Source: JAYWIG01 sp043789035 (GTDB taxonomy: Bacteria > Pseudomonadota > Gammaproteobacteria > Burkholderiales > Burkholderiaceae_E). From it: DNA of 7,530 nucleotides. A model generated the notes under the pieces. It saw only the letters and a program-made list of their open reading frames with translations. It did not search any database and was not told the origin of the DNA. The first letter of the stretch is position 1, and each line of letters starts with the position of its first letter. Below are positions 1-5,769 of the stretch, piece after piece. Location of the stretch: assembly GCA_043789035.1 (NCBI GenBank), contig JAYWIG010000303.1, forward strand, positions 1-7,530, read 5' to 3'. The position numbers were made by a program, and so were the translations under genes.

Positions 1-84
1 GGCAAGTTCGGCGTGAACATGGAAGACGATATTGTTGCTGCCTGCTTGATGTGCCATGGCGGCGAACTTAAGCGTAAAAACTAA
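1..84 (+). CDS. pntAA: NAD(P) transhydrogenase subunit alpha part 1, C-terminal end (partial)
   Basis: Only the last 27 codons and the TAA (82-84) are in the window; the gene enters from the left. The readable tail contains a VNMEDDIV stretch followed by a short Gly-Glu-rich end. This resembles the C-terminus of transhydrogenase domain I, the soluble NAD(H)-binding part, where a similar 'N-hydrophobic-E-D-E-I' segment precedes the terminus. The call rests mainly on context, because the next two genes are unmistakably pntAB and pntB, and in bacteria with a split alpha subunit pntAA comes directly before pntAB. Thirty bases separate it from pntAB. The tail also contains a chance CxxCH (codons at 43-57), which I do not take as a haem site because this domain is cytoplasmic. 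A fragment this short cannot be checked for integrity. Confidence 0.82.
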   Translation, partial: GKFGVNMEDDIVAACLMCHGGELKRKN

Positions 85-101
85 TCAGCATAAGAAAAAA
101 A

Positions 102-107
102 AGAGGA
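102..107 (+). promoter_or_regulatory. Strong ribosome binding site of pntAB
   Basis: AGAGGA lies 7 bases before the ATG at 115, in an A-rich leader. It is a good Shine-Dalgarno match and fixes the pntAB start. Confidence 0.75.
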
Positions 108-114
108 ATAAAAA

Positions 115-426
115 ATGGAAGCTATTTCCCCAACCGTTGTGAATTTAATTATTTTTGTGCTGGCCATCTATGTGGGTTACCACGTCGTTTGGAATGTCAC
201 TCCAGCTTTGCACACGCCCTTAATGGCGGTAACGAACGCCATCTCCGCGATTGTGATTGTGGGCGCGATGTTGGCTGCGGCCCTGACAGAAACGACGCTC
301 GGTAAAACGATGGGTGTGCTGGCTGTGGCGCTTGCTGCTGTAAATGTGTTTGGTGGTTTCTTAGTGACGAGGCGAATGCTTGAGATGTTCAAGAAAAAAG
401 AGCCGAAAAAAGTCGAAACTAAATAA
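115..426 (+). CDS. pntAB: NAD(P) transhydrogenase subunit alpha part 2 (membrane domain II segment)
   Basis: This 103-residue protein supplies the alpha-subunit share of the proton channel of NAD(P) transhydrogenase, which couples proton entry to hydride transfer from NADH to NADP+. It has three likely membrane helices at about residues 9-28, 41-58 and 64-85, then a basic tail rich in Lys from residue 90. The segment at residues 22-50 (YHVVWNVTPALHTPLMAVTN and following SAIVIVG) is highly characteristic of this family. Length fits the separate alpha-2 subunit of organisms in which pntA is split; in E. coli the same part is fused to the NAD-binding domain. A strong ribosome binding site at 102-107 supports the ATG at 115. 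The gene lies 30 bp after pntAA and 33 bp before pntB with no terminator between, so it is part of one operon. Confidence 0.96.
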   Translation: MEAISPTVVNLIIFVLAIYVGYHVVWNVTPALHTPLMAVTNAISAIVIVGAMLAAALTETTLGKTMGVLAVALAAVNVFGGFLVTRRMLEMFKKKEPKKVETK

Positions 427-459
427 CTAGCTAACTCACGAAATAAGCGAGAAAAAAAC

Positions 460-1899
460 ATGAGCATTAACGTGGTCACGCTGCTGTACTTGGTAGCGTC
501 AGTATTTTTTATTCAAGCCTTAAAAGGTTTGTCCCATCCAACAACTTCGCGGCGCGGTAATCTTTTCGGCATGGTCGGTATGGCCATAGCCGTCGTCACG
601 ACCATCGCGCTCATCATTAAATTATCGACCGATGCGAAGGCCGATACCGGCATGGGCTTAGGCTTGGTGGCCTTAGGCGTCGTGCTCGGCGGCACCTTAG
701 GTGCGGTGATGGCAAAACGCGTCGAAATGACAAAGATGCCCGAGCTTGTTGCCTTCATGCACAGCATGATCGGTTTGGCCGCGGTATTCATCGCGGTGGC
801 TGTGGTTGCCGAACCGAATGCGTTTAGTATTGCAGCCAAAGGCGAACCAATTCCTTTTGGTAATCGCCTGGAGTTGTTTATTGGTTGCTTTGTCGGCGCG
901 ATAACCTTCTCTGGTTCGGTGATTGCATTCGGCAAGCTTTCAGGCAAGTACAAGTTTCGTTTGTTCCAAGGCGCACCAGTGACCTTCCCGGGTCAGCACA
1001 TGTTTAACCTTGCCCTCGGCATTGCGGTGATTGCTTGTGGCGCTTGGTTTTGCATGACGCAATCATGGACACCCTTTGTCGTCATGATGGCAATTGCTTT
1101 CGTGTTGGGTGTGCTGATCATTATCCCTATCGGCGGTGCCGATATGCCGGTGGTTGTGTCAATGCTAAACAGCTACTCGGGTTGGGCCGCTGCCGGTATT
1201 GGTTTTAGTTTGAACAACAGTATGTTGATTATTGCTGGTTCGCTGGTAGGTTCGTCGGGTGCGATTCTTTCTTACATTATGTGTAAGGCCATGAATCGTT
1301 CATTCTTCAATGTCATCTTGGGTGGCTTCGGTGGCGAAGCCGCCAGCGCTGCTGTGGCTGGTGCGCAAGCGCAGCGACCTGTGAAGTCAGGCTCAAGCGA
1401 TGATGCAGCATTCTTGATGATGAATGCCGATACGGTGATCATTGTTCCGGGTTATGGCTTAGCGGTTGCACGTGCCCAGCACGCTGTCAAGGAAATGGCC
1501 CAAAAATTGACCGATCATGGCGTTACAGTGAAGTATGCGATTCACCCTGTAGCGGGGCGTATGCCTGGCCACATGAACGTGTTATTGGCCGAAGCCGAAG
1601 TACCGTATGACCAAGTGTTTGAGATGGAAGATATCAATTCCGAATTCGGTCAAGCAGACGTGGTGCTCATTTTGGGAGCTAACGACGTTGTTAACCCCGC
1701 GGCGAAAGATCCGAAGAGCGCGATTGCAGGCATGCCGATTTTAGAAGCTTACAAAGCAAAAACCGTGATCGTTAATAAGCGAAGCATGGCTTCTGGTTAT
1801 GCGGGCCTAGATAATGAGCTTTTCTACATGGATAAGACTATGATGGTGTTCGGTGATGCGAAAAAAGTCATCGAAGATATGGTTAAAGCAATTGAATAG
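460..1899 (+). CDS. pntB: NAD(P) transhydrogenase subunit beta
   Basis: At 479 residues this is full length for PntB, the inner-membrane subunit carrying most of the proton channel plus the NADP(H)-binding domain III. Residues 1-280 are mostly membrane helices. His101 in the AFMHSMIGLAAV stretch corresponds to the channel histidine (His91 in E. coli). Asp228 in GGADMPVVVSMLNSYSGWAA and Asn237 correspond to the conserved Asp213 and Asn222 there. Domain III begins near residue 315. It shows the NADP-binding loop VPGYGLAVARAQ (329-340), HPVAGRMPGHMNVLLAEA (362-379), GANDVVNPAA (406-415) and KRSMASGYAG (440-449), all as expected for an active enzyme. The ribosome binding site is modest (GCGAGA about 8 bases upstream), yet the N-terminus aligns with the usual start. 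Nothing is missing or broken. The equivalences to E. coli residues come from remembered family motifs, not an alignment. Confidence 0.97.
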   Translation: MSINVVTLLYLVASVFFIQALKGLSHPTTSRRGNLFGMVGMAIAVVTTIALIIKLSTDAKADTGMGLGLVALGVVLGGTLGAVMAKRVEMTKMPELVAFMHSMIGLAAVFIAVAVVAEPNAFSIAAKGEPIPFGNRLELFIGCFVGAITFSGSVIAFGKLSGKYKFRLFQGAPVTFPGQHMFNLALGIAVIACGAWFCMTQSWTPFVVMMAIAFVLGVLIIIPIGGADMPVVVSMLNSYSGWAAAGIGFSLNNSMLIIAGSLVGSSGAILSYIMCKAMNRSFFNVILGGFGGEAASAAVAGAQAQRPVKSGSSDDAAFLMMNADTVIIVPGYGLAVARAQHAVKEMAQKLTDHGVTVKYAIHPVAGRMPGHMNVLLAEAEVPYDQVFEMEDINSEFGQADVVLILGANDVVNPAAKDPKSAIAGMPILEAYKAKTVIVNKRSMASGYAGLDNELFYMDKTMMVFGDAKKVIEDMVKAIE

Positions 1900-1910
1900 G
1901 GCTACACAAA

Positions 1911-1916
1911 AAGGAT
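1911..1916 (+). promoter_or_regulatory. Ribosome binding site of the small membrane protein gene
   Basis: AAGGAT lies 7 bases before the ATG at 1924. A nearby ATG at 1919 is in another frame and only 2 bases from the site, so 1924 is the start. Confidence 0.65.
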
Positions 1917-1923
1917 AAATGAG

Positions 1924-2286
1924 ATGGCAGCTAATGAAGAGTCTCTTCGCAAGGTGGTGCAGTTCGACTATTTGCTGCATATCGTCGGAATGATTTTTTC
2001 CTTTGGTACTTTAACGTTAGTGGCGGTGGTGCTGAATTACATCAAAAGAGGCGACTCCGCCGGCACCGTGTACGAGAGCCATATGAACTACATGATTCAA
2101 TATTGGTGGCGTTGGGTGTTATGGATGGTTGTGCTCGGTATTGGCTACTTTCTCATCGGGTTGATTACCCTGACGATTGGTTTTTATTTGTTTGCTTGGG
2201 TGTTTGTTGTGCCCTCCATCATCTTTATTTACCGTATGGTAACTGGCCTGTTGAGCGCTAACGACGGTAAGCCCGCACCGGCATGA
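1924..2286 (+). CDS. Small three-helix membrane protein, DUF4870/COG3671-like
   Basis: This is an uncharacterised inner-membrane protein of 120 residues. Likely helices lie at about residues 16-39, 64-84 and 85-107, with a hydrophilic loop at 40-57 and a short polar, Pro/Ala-rich C-terminus. The arrangement of helix 1, a charged loop containing ESHMNYMIQYWW (51-62), then two closely packed helices resembles the DUF4870/COG3671 family of predicted membrane proteins, in which a 'SH...Q..W' segment precedes helix 2. No catalytic motif is visible and I do not know its function. It starts 24 bp after pntB with a good ribosome binding site and no terminator between, so it probably shares the pnt transcript. 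Its TGA overlaps the ATG of the next gene, which suggests coupled translation. Family assignment is from pattern memory only. Confidence 0.85.
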   Translation: MAANEESLRKVVQFDYLLHIVGMIFSFGTLTLVAVVLNYIKRGDSAGTVYESHMNYMIQYWWRWVLWMVVLGIGYFLIGLITLTIGFYLFAWVFVVPSIIFIYRMVTGLLSANDGKPAPA

Positions 2287-3026
2287 TTTTTTCAGCTCAG
2301 CGTCGTCAACAGTTAACGCGCGGGGCCGGGTTAGGGATAAGCCTGCTTAGTTCTGGATGTGCGCTGCCTATTTTTGTTTCGGCACCTAAAAATGCCGCCA
2401 TGAAACCCAATGTCGCCGTTGGCGATGTGTGGGAATACATGGAGATTAATCGCTACAACAACCTGCGACTCGCAACAGTCTCTCATAGAGTTGCGAGCAT
2501 TGATCCGGTAATTCGCATCGCGCATACAGCTAGGACCGGTGAGTTTGGGAATGAGGCAATAGTTGAGCGCACTGATGAAATCTATGACTCTTTGTGGACG
2601 ATCAAACAAGAGCCAGCCTACGACAGGCTCCTGGTTTTTGAGCGGCCGCTGCCTTTTTTGCCTACAGTCTTTGAAGCTGGGCGGAGGGAGATTTTTCAAA
2701 CGGCGTTTAAAGTCGATGGGTTTAAGCAGCTCTATTACTGGCGCTCGCAATTGTTTGCAGCAGGTTGGGAAAGAATTCAAGTGCCCGCTGGGGACTTTTC
2801 TGCCCTAAGGATTGAGCGAACCTCTTGGTTTGCGCATCCAGATTCCTTTCGGTTCGATGCAGTTCGTAGAGACACAATTTGGTATTCACCGGAGATTAAT
2901 CGCTGGGTGCGAAGGGAATGGACGGGCGAGTACCGATCAAGCAGTTCGCGGCGGCTGCCAATGCGGGAAGATTGGGTTCGGTGGGATTTGTTGGCTTACA
3001 AAAAAGCTGGCTTGCGGGGTGGTTAG
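2283..3026 (+). CDS. Putative lipoprotein, uncharacterised
   Basis: This 247-residue protein begins with a signal-like segment: basic n-region (RR at 7-8), hydrophobic core (14-25) and Cys26 after LLSSG, consistent with lipid attachment. The -3 residue is Ser rather than the usual Leu, so the lipobox is somewhat atypical. The mature part looks beta-rich and aromatic. It contains VGDVWEY (46-52), VPAGDFSALRIER (167-179) and TIWYSPEINRWVRREW (198-213). This order of motifs recalls small periplasmic or lipoprotein families such as DUF3108/TapB-like proteins, whose roles are mostly unknown; I see no catalytic residues. The start overlaps the previous stop (ATGA, 2283-2286), so translation is likely coupled. 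The TAG lies in the outer arm of an inverted repeat. The reading frame is supported by the motifs and by the overlap; open frames on the other strand here lack any such features. Function unknown. Confidence 0.8.
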   Translation: MIFSAQRRQQLTRGAGLGISLLSSGCALPIFVSAPKNAAMKPNVAVGDVWEYMEINRYNNLRLATVSHRVASIDPVIRIAHTARTGEFGNEAIVERTDEIYDSLWTIKQEPAYDRLLVFERPLPFLPTVFEAGRREIFQTAFKVDGFKQLYYWRSQLFAAGWERIQVPAGDFSALRIERTSWFAHPDSFRFDAVRRDTIWYSPEINRWVRREWTGEYRSSSSRRLPMREDWVRWDLLAYKKAGLRGG

Positions 3027-3138
3027 TTGATGGATCAGCGCAGTAAGATACTCCACTGCGTTCGTGTCCCCCGCCCGCTTGGCGGTCTCCTCCTTTACCT
3101 CGCTCCGCAGAGCACCTTACTGCGCTGATCTCTAACCA
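3020..3138. repeat. Long imperfect inverted repeat between convergent genes
   Basis: The core arms are 3033-3053 and 3110-3130. Fifteen bases (GATCAGCGCAGTAAG) are perfectly complementary, and the pairing extends to 19 of 21 positions. The two mismatches, 3048/3115 and 3050/3113, are A.C on the + strand and so become U.G wobbles in RNA from the - strand. A second outer pair, TGGTTAG (3020-3026) with CTAACCA (3132-3138), encloses the core with unequal spacers of 6 and 1 bases. Inside, 3057-3060 can pair with 3106-3109 after a bulge, and 3071-3085 forms a separate GC hairpin. The left outer arm includes the stop codon of the putative lipoprotein gene. It could be a terminator-like structure for both operons or a copy of a dispersed, non-coding repeat; one copy cannot decide. 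I see no gene in 3027-3167. Confidence 0.8.
3071..3085. other. GC-rich hairpin inside the inverted repeat
   Basis: CCGCC (3071-3075) pairs with GGCGG (3081-3085) around a 5-base loop. It lies near the middle of the large repeat's loop and would form the tip of the folded element. There is no T-tract directly after it, so alone it is not a standard terminator. Confidence 0.6.
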
Positions 3139-3167
3139 CTGTTTTTGTTCAGCCGGGAGGCAGGAAA

Positions 3168-4547
3168 TTACGGCTCAGCTAGCTGCTGTTCTAACGCTTT
3201 CAGGATCGGGCGAATCTTTTCGCCAACGAAAATTTGTGGGTTGGAACTGTCGAAACCTTGGACTTTTTCGCGTTCACGAATAATGGGTAGGGCATCGGCG
3301 AAGGCTTGTTCGAACGAGCGGGTTTTTTTACCTAGTTGTTCGTCCATGACTGCTTTGCCGAAGTAGGTGAAGTTTGATTCCGAGCCGCAACCGAAGGAAG
3401 GGCGATCGGCTGCAGCTGCAGTCATCACCAGTGTGTTTGCATCTTTCAGCGGCTCGATAAAGCCACCTGCGTAGCATGCGGAGATGATGAGTACGCGGTT
3501 CTTAATGCCTGCTTCGTCTAGCAAAGCTTTTAAGTTTTTAGGCGTGACTTCATTGAAAGTGATTGGGGGGATATTGCTGGCGATTTGAAATTGTTTTGAG
3601 CCGTGCGATGTAAGGTAAAGAACGAATACGTCTTCTTCAACATCCATTTTTGTGGCGATGGAAATGAGCGCTCTTCGCAAATTGGATAGTGACGCAAACG
3701 CGTATTGATCTAAAGTGTTGAGATGGTTTGTGAGGCGTATCGTTCTACCTTTTGCATCAAAACGTTGCTCCATCATGGGCATGATGACATCGAGCTCAAA
3801 TTTGAAAACATCCTCTGTGGCAAATGGTGCGAACCCTAGGAAGAATACATCGAGTTTGCCTGCTCGCTGGGGCGCAAGGGCTGTTAGCTGCTTTGGTAGT
3901 AGTTCAGCTTGTTTTTCTAATACATCTTCGCTGGCGGGGTTAATGGTTGAATTCGCAATCTCTATCTCTCGCCAAAAATCAATGGGCACTACTCGCTCTT
4001 GAAATGCTTGTAGAGCTACTAAAGGCAGCATGGCAAGAGCGACTTGTTTTGCACTAAGTAGCAACCCTTTGCGAAGGTTGACGAAAACAAAAAGGTATAG
4101 CCAAAGTAATAAGATCAAGCGAATGTTGCCTTGACCGATGGATTGTAGCCATGACGTCGGCAAGATCGATATACCTGTTTCGATTAGGAGGCTCAGAAGC
4201 TTTGCCGCTGTAAGGGCATTAAAGATTAGCAATACACTGACCTTGGCAGGAAAGGCAAAGCGTACTGCTATGGCACTGCAAAGCAAAACCGCGCCAAATT
4301 GCACTGCCTCACTTTCCAAACTTCGAGGGTTGAATCGTAGTACGCCAGCGCCATCGCTTTTGAGCATCAACCAGTCGATGCTAATGATCAGAAACAATAG
4401 CAGCGCGGTAATGCAAATAGCGTCAGGTAGATCGCTTCTTAATCGATTAAGGTTGCTTGGTTTAAGTCGCAGGCTGGTGAAAAAACCAGTCCACGAAATT
4501 CGCAAATTGGTCAGTAAGTCTTTAAGCGTTTGCCGATAATCGTTCAT
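3168..4547 (-). CDS. Membrane-anchored C13-family (legumain/caspase-like) peptidase
   Basis: This is a 459-residue predicted cysteine peptidase of clan CD, family C13. About five membrane helices fill the N-terminal half (roughly 42-62, 81-99, 103-122, 141-157 and 165-182). The soluble domain runs from about 230 to the end. It shows the clan CD pattern: a hydrophobic strand followed by the catalytic His, VFVLYLTSHGS (307-317, His315), and a second strand followed by the catalytic Cys, VLIISACYAGG (352-362, Cys358). Further on, SFGCGSESNFTYFGKA (384-399) matches the region that shapes the substrate pocket. Both dyad residues are present, so activity is plausible; substrate and cleavage specificity are unknown. 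The ATG lies 26 bp inside the end of glcF with a weak ribosome binding site. No other Met occurs before residue 61, within the first helix, so this start or a nearby GTG/TTG is favoured. It ends the glc operon. Which side of the membrane the peptidase domain faces is not clear. Confidence 0.87.
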   Translation of the reverse strand: MNDYRQTLKDLLTNLRISWTGFFTSLRLKPSNLNRLRSDLPDAICITALLLFLIISIDWLMLKSDGAGVLRFNPRSLESEAVQFGAVLLCSAIAVRFAFPAKVSVLLIFNALTAAKLLSLLIETGISILPTSWLQSIGQGNIRLILLLWLYLFVFVNLRKGLLLSAKQVALAMLPLVALQAFQERVVPIDFWREIEIANSTINPASEDVLEKQAELLPKQLTALAPQRAGKLDVFFLGFAPFATEDVFKFELDVIMPMMEQRFDAKGRTIRLTNHLNTLDQYAFASLSNLRRALISIATKMDVEEDVFVLYLTSHGSKQFQIASNIPPITFNEVTPKNLKALLDEAGIKNRVLIISACYAGGFIEPLKDANTLVMTAAAADRPSFGCGSESNFTYFGKAVMDEQLGKKTRSFEQAFADALPIIREREKVQGFDSSNPQIFVGEKIRPILKALEQQLAEP

Positions 4548-5757
4548 CCAGCCATTCTATCCAGTGCCGCACAGGTGTCGGTGTGCCCGATTGCAGGTGG
4601 GTAAGGCAACCAATATTGGCGGATAAAATCACTTCAGGTTGCCCAGCTTGTAAATTACTTAGTTTGTTGTCTCTGAGCTGTTTGGCAAGCACAGGCTGTG
4701 TTACCGAGTAAGTTCCGGCCGAGCCGCAGCATAAGTGGCTATCAGCCACAGGCTTAAGGTCAATGCCAAGTTGTATCAGGAGCTTTTCAACCTCACCTTT
4801 AATTTTCAATCCATGCTGCTGCGTGCAAGGCGGGTGGTAGGCCGCTGTGGTTGAGGTTTTCTTTTGTGCCAGTAATGTTTGTAGTTGGGCACTCATTGGC
4901 GCGATGTAGGTGACTATATCTTTGAAGAGCTCAGAGACTTTCGCGGCCTTGGCTTTGTAGTTGGCATTGTCGCGTAACAAGTAACCATATTCGCTCACCA
5001 TGGCTCCGCAGCCAGATGCGTTCACCACAATAGCCTCGATACCTTGTTCGATGTGCGGCCACCAGGCGTCAATATTGCGTTTGATATCGGCATGGCTGCC
5101 GTGTTGGTCGTCTAAATGATGGCGAATCGCCCCGCAACATCCCGAGCGTTGTTCGATGATTGCTTGCACGCCAACTAAATCAAGTACTCTGGCGGTTGCA
5201 TAGTCTATCGTAGGCATCATGGCCGGTTGCACGCAACCGTTGAGCATCAGCACTTTTCGAGCGTGTTGTTGTGTAGGCCATGAACCGCGATCACGATTTT
5301 CTGGCACTTTGGCTTTGAGGGATTCGGGCAATAACGGACGGACGGTTTTGCCAAGTTTCATCGCAGGCTCGAACAGCCAACGAGCGGTTAACCCCTCGCG
5401 TAATGCAGTTCGAGTAAGTTTTTGTGCAAATGGGCGCTCTACTTTTTCATCAACAAGTTTGCGGCCAATATCAACCAGACGGCCATACTGCACGCCGGAG
5501 GGGCAAGTGCTTTCACAATTGCGGCAGGTTAAGCAGCGATCAAGATGGGTCTGAGTAGCGACAGTAGGCGCCACGCCTTCGAGCACTTGCTTGATGAGAT
5601 AAATGCGGCCGCGCGGCCCATCAAGTTCATCGCCTAATAATTGATAGGTAGGGCAGGTTGCGGTGCAAAAGCCACAGTGCACGCATTTGCGCAAAATGTT
5701 TTCAGCCTCAACGCCATCGGTTGTGCCTTTGAGCCAGTCGGCTAAGTGAGTTTCCAT
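4522..5757 (-). CDS. glcF: Glycolate oxidase iron-sulfur subunit
   Basis: GlcF carries electrons from the flavin subunits GlcD and GlcE of glycolate oxidase towards the membrane quinone pool. The 411-residue length fits the family. Near the N-terminus are two ferredoxin-like [4Fe-4S] motifs, CVHCGFCTATCP (Cys25, 28, 31, 35) and CLTCRNCESTCP (Cys75, 78, 81, 85). Two cysteine-rich CCG domains follow: Cys175 with Cys207-Cys208, and Cys311 with Cys343-Cys344. Each has exactly 31 residues between the first Cys and the CC pair, and further conserved Cys at 250 and 384. All expected ligands are present. The start is 12 bp after the glcE stop with a weak Shine-Dalgarno sequence, suggesting translation coupled to glcE. 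Its last 26 bp overlap the start of the C13 peptidase gene. Related CCG proteins act with lactate or glycerol-3-phosphate dehydrogenases, but the glcD and glcE neighbours settle the assignment. Confidence 0.96.
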   Translation of the reverse strand: METHLADWLKGTTDGVEAENILRKCVHCGFCTATCPTYQLLGDELDGPRGRIYLIKQVLEGVAPTVATQTHLDRCLTCRNCESTCPSGVQYGRLVDIGRKLVDEKVERPFAQKLTRTALREGLTARWLFEPAMKLGKTVRPLLPESLKAKVPENRDRGSWPTQQHARKVLMLNGCVQPAMMPTIDYATARVLDLVGVQAIIEQRSGCCGAIRHHLDDQHGSHADIKRNIDAWWPHIEQGIEAIVVNASGCGAMVSEYGYLLRDNANYKAKAAKVSELFKDIVTYIAPMSAQLQTLLAQKKTSTTAAYHPPCTQQHGLKIKGEVEKLLIQLGIDLKPVADSHLCCGSAGTYSVTQPVLAKQLRDNKLSNLQAGQPEVILSANIGCLTHLQSGTPTPVRHWIEWLDERLSANA

Positions 5758-5769
5758 GAACTTATTCTT

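Larger units (their letters stand above)
3020..3146. terminator. Possible transcription terminator between converging operons
   Basis: Two operons converge here, so transcription is expected to end in this region. On the + strand the folded repeat is followed by TTTTT at 3142-3146, 4 bases after the outer arm. On the - strand a run of six T (complement of 3000-3005) lies about 15 bases past the outer arm, inside the lipoprotein gene. The stem encloses a long 56-base loop, unlike a compact intrinsic terminator, so the function is inferred from position more than from form. Confidence 0.35.

Noticed and set aside
43..57. CxxCH haem c motif (C-L-M-C-H) in the pntAA tail
   Set aside because: It lies in what should be a cytoplasmic NAD-binding domain, and cytochrome c haem is attached in the periplasm. 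One short match in 27 residues is best explained by chance.
2331..2780. 149-codon open frame on the - strand opposite the lipoprotein gene
   Set aside because: It lacks recognisable domain or membrane features, and the + strand frame has a signal segment, family-like motifs and a coupled start.
3086..3100. Perfect-looking Shine-Dalgarno (AAGGAGG) on the - strand inside the repeat
   Set aside because: No ATG, GTG or TTG follows at a workable distance and no open frame begins there, so it is part of the purine-rich tract of the repeat.
3020..3138. Integron attC site
   Set aside because: An attC begins with a RYYYAAC-type box and ends with GTTRRRY. Here the outer arms run the other way (GTTAG first, CTAAC last), and no integrase or cassette array is visible.
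4138..4539. 133-codon open frame on the + strand opposite the peptidase gene
   Set aside because: The - strand frame encodes clear membrane helices and continues into the peptidase domain; this frame shows nothing recognisable.
3168..4547. C13 peptidase as part of a phage-defence module
   Set aside because: Caspase-like proteases do occur in defence systems, but here the neighbours are metabolic genes and no sensor, nuclease, gasdermin-like or nucleotide-signal gene is visible.
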